Below, piece after piece: positions 58,498 through 64,000 of a stretch of 64,000 bases of DNA (positions are counted from its first letter, which is position 1; each line of letters begins with the position of its first letter). The stretch lies in contig JAJNNY010000030.1 of NCBI GenBank assembly GCA_022453515.1, positions 62,001 to 126,000 on the forward strand, read 5' to 3'. The stretch comes from Astrocystis sublimbata. Its lineage: Eukaryota; Ascomycota; Sordariomycetes; Xylariales; Xylariaceae. The translations under genes and the position numbers were made by a program. Below the pieces are notes generated by a model, which was not told the DNA's origin, made no database searches, and saw only the letters and a list, made by a program, of their open reading frames with translations.

Positions 58498-60578
58498 TCA
58501 TTGCTCGATGTGATGCCGGGTCTGCTTAGGTCTTTCAGGTATACCTGAAGACAGGGCAGGCTGAGTCACAATTCCTCGATTGGCTGTGTCCGTATCTTCC
58601 TTCCAGCTGTTCAAATCAATGCACGCGGTAGAGAGTAAGGTCGCGTCGCCCTTGCAATGAACTATGCGGATATGTTGATTGAGAGTATCTTTGCGGGAAA
58701 AGGCTCTTTCATCTTTTCGCTTCGCCCAACATTCTTCAAACCGATGTGGACAGGTTGTATCTTTGTTCCCAACCCTGATCGCAATCTTACAAATGGGACA
58801 TGTAGTCTCGAGCCCTAGATCAGCCAATAGACCTGGACCGCAAACCCATTGCACTCGTAGGTTGTGGATAGAATCTTCATGGCGCTTCTGGAGATATCGA
58901 GTGTTGAATGTTCTGGGGCAAGAACTACACGGATAAACAGTTCGCTGTTTTGATGAAGCGATTCGGCAATCTTTGTCTGGTCCAGGATTGGTGGCGTTGC
59001 GTTGTCGTGAAAAATGTTTGTGAGACCAAACCTCTTCGCCAGGGAGTGTACCATGAGCTACATCAGAGGAATATGTGTGGTCACTAGACTCTCTAACGTC
59101 CTGCGAAGTGTGGAAGGGAACACGCCTTCCTTTTCGGGGACCCAAAGACATGTAGCTATATGCCAAAAAGGCGCTGTGTGGACTTATGTCAGAGATTGGC
59201 GCAGATATGATTCCAAATTGCTTCTTTAGATCCATCAGTTCTAATCCTGCTTGCAATCAGTCTTGCGTGCACCATTATACACGTATGTAAAAAAACAAAA
59301 AGCAAAAAAGGCAGGGGTGGGGGGAGGGGTTTACGTACCTAATTTTTTCAGTCTTGCCCTAAAAAAGAGGAGTAGTAAGACATCGATTTCTAGTGCAGTC
59401 AGTCCTGTGTGCATCATTATACACAGATACATATCTGACAAAACGGGCTCTTACTTGATTTGATTTGTATCAATAAAATATATTCTCTTGACTGAATTGA
59501 TTCTATTGTAGTTAGTCTTGTCTGTAGTTGTCCCTTTATAAGTACCTACGCAATGGAATTGCTACTCACCAAGTGAACAGCGAACACCTTTTGCGCTGGG
59601 AAGAAAGGATGAAACATTGTACACTCGGGCCATTTCATACAACTCAGTTTCAGCTGTATCATATAATTCCTCTGCTCTGGGCGTTCCAGCGGTCGGAAAA
59701 TCTTTATAGGCTGATATCCATCCATGACTTGAACGTAAGAGCCTCTCTACTGAATCACGAATATTCATTTTCGAAGGTCCAGGCAGAGACCCTAACTGGG
59801 CGGCGAGATTGAGGATGTGGAACATGATGGGCGACTGAGGGATGCTGACAGAAGCTTCGATTCTAAGCTCCTCTTGTAAAATATTCAAACATCTCATGAA
59901 ACTTTGATATGAAGCAATGTCATAGTTGTCGCCGGTTGAAGCACTGGTCACATTGACACGTTTCAATTTTCGAACTCGCGTTCTGGCAAACCACCTGCTG
60001 ATTTGGTCCACCTTCAACCCTGTCGAATTTGCAAGACTGTCCTTTTCCTCCTTTGATGGGTAGGGCTCTGGGTTGCTAGCGACCCATTTCCTTAGTATGG
60101 AATTCTGCCGATGATTGAAGACAGCCCAACGGGGTTTGCTTGCGCACTCATCTGCGGGATTGGTAGCCACTCCAACCGTCAGAACTTGGTCTACTGCATT
60201 GGAGATAACGGGCTTCGCAACTTCCTGGTTGAAATTGAAATCAAGCGTCAGATCCATCAGTTCATGGTCAGTCCAAGGATATGTGGCAGCCGGTATGTCC
60301 AGCGGCGTATCGTAGCCCTGAGGATATCTTTCCGAATCACTCGGAAGATATTGTTGACATGATGATGGCATGCCATATTGTGGTTGTGGGGGCCACTCAA
60401 AAGGAAATGACCACTGGCCCGCCTCATCACCGCATAGTAAATCAAATGGATTGATAAATTGTTCTGCGAATTGAAAGGGGGTGCCTGGCTGTTGTAATGA
60501 TGGTGAAAATGAGGTGTTGGGCATGTACTCGTCCTCGTCGACCTCGCCGAGGATGAAACCTGGAGTTGGAGAATTCAT
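58498..60578 (-). CDS. Homeobox-C2H2 transcription factor
   Basis: Two exons (60578-59570 and 59249-58498) join in phase across a 320-base intron (gtgagt donor, GCAAG acceptor) to 586 residues. A TALE/KN-like homeodomain lies at residues 153-208 (NHRQNSILRKWV, then the recognition helix QISRWFARTRVRKLK). The position that is normally the invariant Asn51 (WFxNxR) is Arg here. After a 230-residue linker come C2H2 fingers: YPCSSCPRTFNTRYLQKRH (C444, C447, H460, H465), further Cys pairs at 487/490, and FSRKDTLNQHIRIVH (H529, H534). Homeobox plus C2H2 in one chain is a known fungal arrangement linked to development. The two halves could in principle be separate genes, but the phase fit and architecture favour one. 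Confidence 0.78.
59241..59540. repeat. Degenerate repeats inside the homeobox-C2H2 intron
   Basis: The 28-base core at 59255-59282 matches 59397-59424 at 24 of 28 positions, and all four differences are transitions. A third, weaker copy lies at about 59499-59540. The first copy abuts the intron acceptor, so the acceptor region itself appears duplicated. Confidence 0.7.
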
Positions 60579-61225
60579 TTTGCTCTTTATGAGTGTCGTT
60601 GTCAAAAAAATGTCAACAGAGAGCCAAATACCCAGTGAGTGACATCAAAAGCGGCATCAGTGTTCGTCCAGATGAGAGACCCGGAATGGAGCGATGTTAG
60701 GGCTGGGGGGAAAGGGCAATGGAGCACGCTGAGATTTTGGGAATGCTAAAGAGAGCTATAAATTTCTGTGCTCAGGAAAAAACTTGCCGTTTTGTAGTAT
60801 TGGCCAAGGAGCCCCTCGCCAGTCAGCCAGTCATGAGGAGGTGAGGCGGTGTTGTGTTTAGCCAATGACATATCAAGCTGCGCCAGCACCATGATAATCA
60901 GGCTATGCACCATGATAATCACAGCGGTCGTCTCCTTTGGCACCATGATAATCATTTTGGCCTTCTGCTCCCTGGACAAGCCATTATGACTATCTGGTTT
61001 GTGCACCATGTAAATCATCATAGTACTCACCTGCGTCACTACTAGCACCATGATAATCACCATATTACTCACCTGTATTTTTATATAATGGCAGACAGTT
61101 CAAATGAAACGAGTACAAGACTGTTCCCATTCTACACAAACAAACCCTCGATACTCATCGCTAACTACTACCTAATACAGTGTACACTACTAAATTTAAC
61201 CCTTACTTGTACGCAAATAGAGATC
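60579..61225. promoter_or_regulatory. Divergent promoter with repeated palindromic motif
   Basis: 647 bases between the homeobox-C2H2 start and the first small membrane-protein gene. Its centre and right half hold five copies of a 15-bp motif, listed separately. Confidence 0.6.
60886..61059. repeat. Five copies of GCACCATGATAATCA
   Basis: Exact copies at 60886-60900, 60907-60921, 60940-60954 and 61045-61059; a variant (GCACCATGTAAATCA) at 61003-61017. The core TGATAATCA is a 9-bp near-perfect palindrome and contains a GATA word. All copies point the same way, with irregular spacing. The fourth and fifth copies also share the following TACTCACCTG block. Confidence 0.95.
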
Positions 61226-61527
61226 ATGGCTTCAAGTCTCCCGCTCCAAGCAACTATCAGCATAGTCTTCGGGGTTCTGAGTAGCCTGTTATCTCTGGGC
61301 GGCGTTGCAGTAACTATATACATTGCGCGAAAACAGCGCCACCAACGCACCGACGTAGAGCGTACGTACTTCGCCGGGCGGCATCCCATTCATTTCAGTT
61401 ACCTAGCACCTACTCAACCTATCAGCATTGAGGAATTTGCTAACTCAACCCTTCTTATACAGTTGGAGACATGGGCCAAGACCGACACGCCGTTCAGCAC
61501 ATGCAACACAATACCCTGCATCACTAG
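61226..61527 (+). CDS. Small one-helix membrane protein, paralogue A (shortened)
   Basis: Two exons (61226-61361 and 61463-61527; gtacgt donor, TTATACAG acceptor) give 66 residues. The start aligns with the ATG of the paralogue at 62990. Residues about 7-30 form a membrane helix (ATISIVFGVLSSLLSLGGVA), followed by the shared motif TIYIARKQRHQR. Exon 2 reads GQDRHAVQHMQHNTLHH and stops. The partner continues for about 27 more residues after the equivalent point, so this copy looks truncated by a TAG at 61525. The positive residues after the helix predict an N-out, C-in orientation. No known family recognised. Confidence 0.62.
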
Positions 61528-62989
61528 CAATTCAAATCTACGACCCGACGCTTTTCTGGAACATGATCTATGACACGAATGGATAATCACTCCTTGTGGG
61601 AACACTGCCTAGATAGTTAGCAATGTTGGTTGACGCATCGTTTTATCGCTCAAGGATGGAACGGTTAATTGATACGACTCTTGGTGCGGATTGAGCATAT
61701 ATATATGATATTATCGGCAAATGTTTTTATAGGGATCAAATTACCTTTCTAAAAGACTGCAAAAATGAACAAGGTGGTTAGCTTTAATGCATATAGCCAT
61801 GTCATGATATCTCCAATTGTTTCCGATAGATTGATAGACGGGATTCGGTTTCTATGGTATCATGTAGGGGCATGGCGGGGTTGGAAGCTACTTCTGTACC
61901 TGGGTGGCACCAAGCCCCCAAGTCAACAACCCCTCCAGTTCAAACTTGGAACCTGAAAGCTATCACCATAGTTAAAGTATCAACCTATGCACTATAATGA
62001 TTACGCCAATCGCTCCTTGTTAATAAAACCATGGGCATTTAGTAACCTAGATGTATCGCCATCGCTATCTACTTACCTACCTAGCCATTTCCTGTGAAGT
62101 GCACCATGTTACTTTCTATTAGTACTTGCGATGATTCTCATCCGTGTTAGGCTACCTATGACGTTACAGAAGCAATGATCATACACCTCATAAATGGTAA
62201 CTGTTGGTAAAACCATTGAAGATTCGACCAATGTCGTGCATGTCAACTGCTATAGCAGGGCAGTCCGGGGCACGATCAAGACCATAACCTAGAAACAGGA
62301 CCGCTACGGTGACGATTCCGGAGCCAGCTAACTCGGAGCGCCACCGCGGACGGTAGACTTTGGGACTGTATAGTTTCATACGACGGCCTCGGACGGCCAA
62401 GGTACACAGGCACACACTGCTAACTGACCTAGTGTGCGGCATACAAATGCAGCCTTTCCGCTCGCTGGCAGCGCTGGGTGAACCCGGTTCCCTGCTCGAC
62501 GACCATCTGCGCCACAAAGCAACGGATGGCCATCCTACATCCCACTTTTGGGTGAGATCAGTCTACCTTATTTCAGTGTCTATTGGTTCACGTACATGGT
62601 GAGTAGGTAGTGGGCCGCATGTGTGGGATCGTCTGTGCATGAGGCACCTAATCAAGTGGGAATCTCCATTACTGTCAGTCCCGCCAGGACCCTGCACATG
62701 CGCCTATTTGATGTGTCCAGCGGCCTAAACTGTCACACACCAGCACAACCGACAGGGTGCACCGGATGCTTTCAGCTAGAAGGGTGCAATTACTAGTAGA
62801 AAGGGTGTACATAGTGAATTCGCAAATCTATGCACAGCTACAAATGAACATGGGATGCGTTCCCTCTCTCGCACCCGTCTCCCATTTCATCCACCAACAC
62901 TAATCGTTACTTAAACTCCCCTTCTAGTAAAATAATATTTAACCCTATCTATGTTTCGCTTTTACCTGTTTATTTTCACATTAATAAAC
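61528..62989. other. Intergenic between the two paralogues
   Basis: 1.46 kb without a supported gene. The AT-rich part just before 62990 (ATATTTAACCCTATCT) resembles the leader of paralogue A (AAATTTAACCCTTACT), so the duplication may include promoter sequence. Confidence 0.5.
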
Positions 62990-63356
62990 ATGACAACTAC
63001 AAGGCTTTCGCTCGAAATAATCGTTAACCTGGTGTTCGGTATCCTAGGCTGCATCATATCCCTAGGCGGCGTTGCTGCAACTATATACATTGGGCGAAAG
63101 CAGCGCAATAACCGTCACGATCTAGAAAGAGGTATGTTATTCCGACTTTTTGATAACAAGTCGAGGATTCATATAGCTGCAGTGTAAACATGTACTGATT
63201 TATATATCCCGTGTAGCCGGAACAATCCTCCAACGTCAACATACCGTCCACCTTACTAGACAAGAAAGCCTTCGATCATTCGAAGGGTACAGCTACGACC
63301 ATAGTTCATTGCTTCCTCCGAACATTGTTGATGACAGGAGGAGCACTCGCTTCTGA
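62990..63356 (+). CDS. Small one-helix membrane protein, paralogue B
   Basis: Two exons (62990-63131 and 63217-63356; gtatgt donor, GTGTAG acceptor) give 93 residues. An upstream in-frame ATG at 62951 is possible, but the paralogue supports 62990. The helix is EIIVNLVFGILGCIISLGGV, followed by ATIYIGRKQRNNRHDLE, nearly identical to paralogue A. The exon 2 product is polar: LQRQHTVHLTRQESLRSFEG, then PPNIVDDRRSTRF at the end. Both genes place their intron at the same codon and phase. The protein resembles other small fungal membrane proteins of the form LGGVAxTIYxxRKQ, but I cannot name a family. Function unknown. Confidence 0.72.
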
Positions 63357-64000
63357 ACCCGCCCACCTAAGCACAAACACCGCTTGAATACAAAGATCTA
63401 AGAGTCGGTTGATACAAGGATACCGCAGGCAGTCTAATTGTATGTACTCAGTTGGGGGTTTGAGATGTCAAGCACAGGGCTTTAGATATTGGAAAGGATA
63501 CTGCTATGTATGAGCCTCTAATGTAGAACATGGCAACATGCTAGTTTATGTACATTGTATTAACTTGCCTTCGCCACATCTACCTTGTTCGCAGCCATCT
63601 TCTAAGGCCAAGAGATACTAGAGTTCAAAGGTCTGAAAAGCCAAAGAGAAGGTAGGTAGACGGACGGTGCTCAACAAGGCTACGCGAACATTGGTACTGA
63701 ATTGGATGTTTTGGCGCATGCAGGCAGGTGCCGAACCGTGAGTTTGTGAGCCTCTTGGCTAAACATGCATGGGCCACCATTACGGATTAGCGTTGGGCCA
63801 AGCCCACCGCGGTTCTGGTGCACATCTATATCCGACCAGGCCGCTAATGGGCGTGCCCGGAACGAGACCTTACCTAATCCCTACCTGGTAAGAAGTAGAC
63901 CCCTAGATTGCATTCGAAATTGGTGCTTGTGAGAATCGCTATGGACACCAACCGCTACATAGATTTGCACTTGTACACAATTCCGGCATGTATTGCGAAA
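63357..64000. other. Intergenic, window end
   Basis: 640 bases with no supported gene. An imperfect palindromic AAGGTAGGTAGACGG occurs near 63649. Confidence 0.5.

Noticed and set aside
60886..61059. CRISPR-like interpretation of the repeated 15-mer
   Set aside because: The genome is eukaryotic, repeats are only 15 bp, spacing is irregular (6 to 48 bases), and the array sits in a promoter.

Overview
This 64 kb window is nuclear DNA from a filamentous ascomycete (Pezizomycotina, most likely Sordariomycetes). Protein-coding genes are split by short introns of about 50-130 bases with GTRNGT donors, CTAAC/CTAAT branch sites and YAG acceptors. The gene content is typical of these fungi: a Zn2Cys6 regulator, a HET-domain protein, sedolisin and metallocarboxypeptidase secreted proteases, an alpha-arrestin, a homeobox-C2H2 regulator and eIF3c. 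All exon models were joined by hand from splice signals, reading phase and family motifs. I resolved 24 gene models plus one weak candidate; no tRNA, rRNA, CRISPR array or intact transposon was seen.

Layout. 0.4-5.3 kb: a tiny Kex2-type secreted protein, a Zn2Cys6 regulator (minus) and a GNAT acetyltransferase (plus); the last two share a promoter holding a composite inverted/direct repeat. 7.3-8.8 kb: a TauD-like Fe(II)/2-oxoglutarate dioxygenase. 9.1-11.0 kb: a secreted zinc carboxypeptidase whose model requires a 4-base micro-exon. 13.7-15.2 kb: a secreted protein made of two lectin-like repeats. 15.6-25.2 kb: five tailoring-type genes (NmrA-like, NTF2-like, DUF1772/anthrone-oxygenase-like, cytochrome P450, FAD monooxygenase) with no polyketide or peptide synthase. 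25.5-27.5 kb: a sedolisin tripeptidyl peptidase. 27.5-32.1 kb is gene-poor with low-complexity tracts.

32.1-34.9 kb: an alpha-arrestin with a PPxY motif and a long upstream region. 37.1-37.6 kb: a tentative membrane protein. 41.1-45.8 kb: a HET-domain protein and an unrecognised three-exon gene. 47.0-52.5 kb: a FAR1-type DNA-binding protein, a small three-exon conserved-looking protein and eIF3c. 53.2-57.6 kb: a hemerythrin-like protein and a second NTF2-like protein. 58.5-63.4 kb: a homeobox-C2H2 regulator whose homeodomain lacks the usual Asn51, an array of five near-identical 15-bp palindrome-containing motifs in its divergent promoter, and two paralogous one-helix membrane proteins.

How they may work together. 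The 15.6-25.2 kb block looks like a set of redox and shaping enzymes for an aromatic substrate, served by shared divergent promoters (NmrA/NTF2-like and P450/monooxygenase). The Zn2Cys6 regulator and dioxygenase lie close enough to belong to the same accessory region, but that is inference. The right half is a mix of housekeeping (eIF3c) and regulatory genes.
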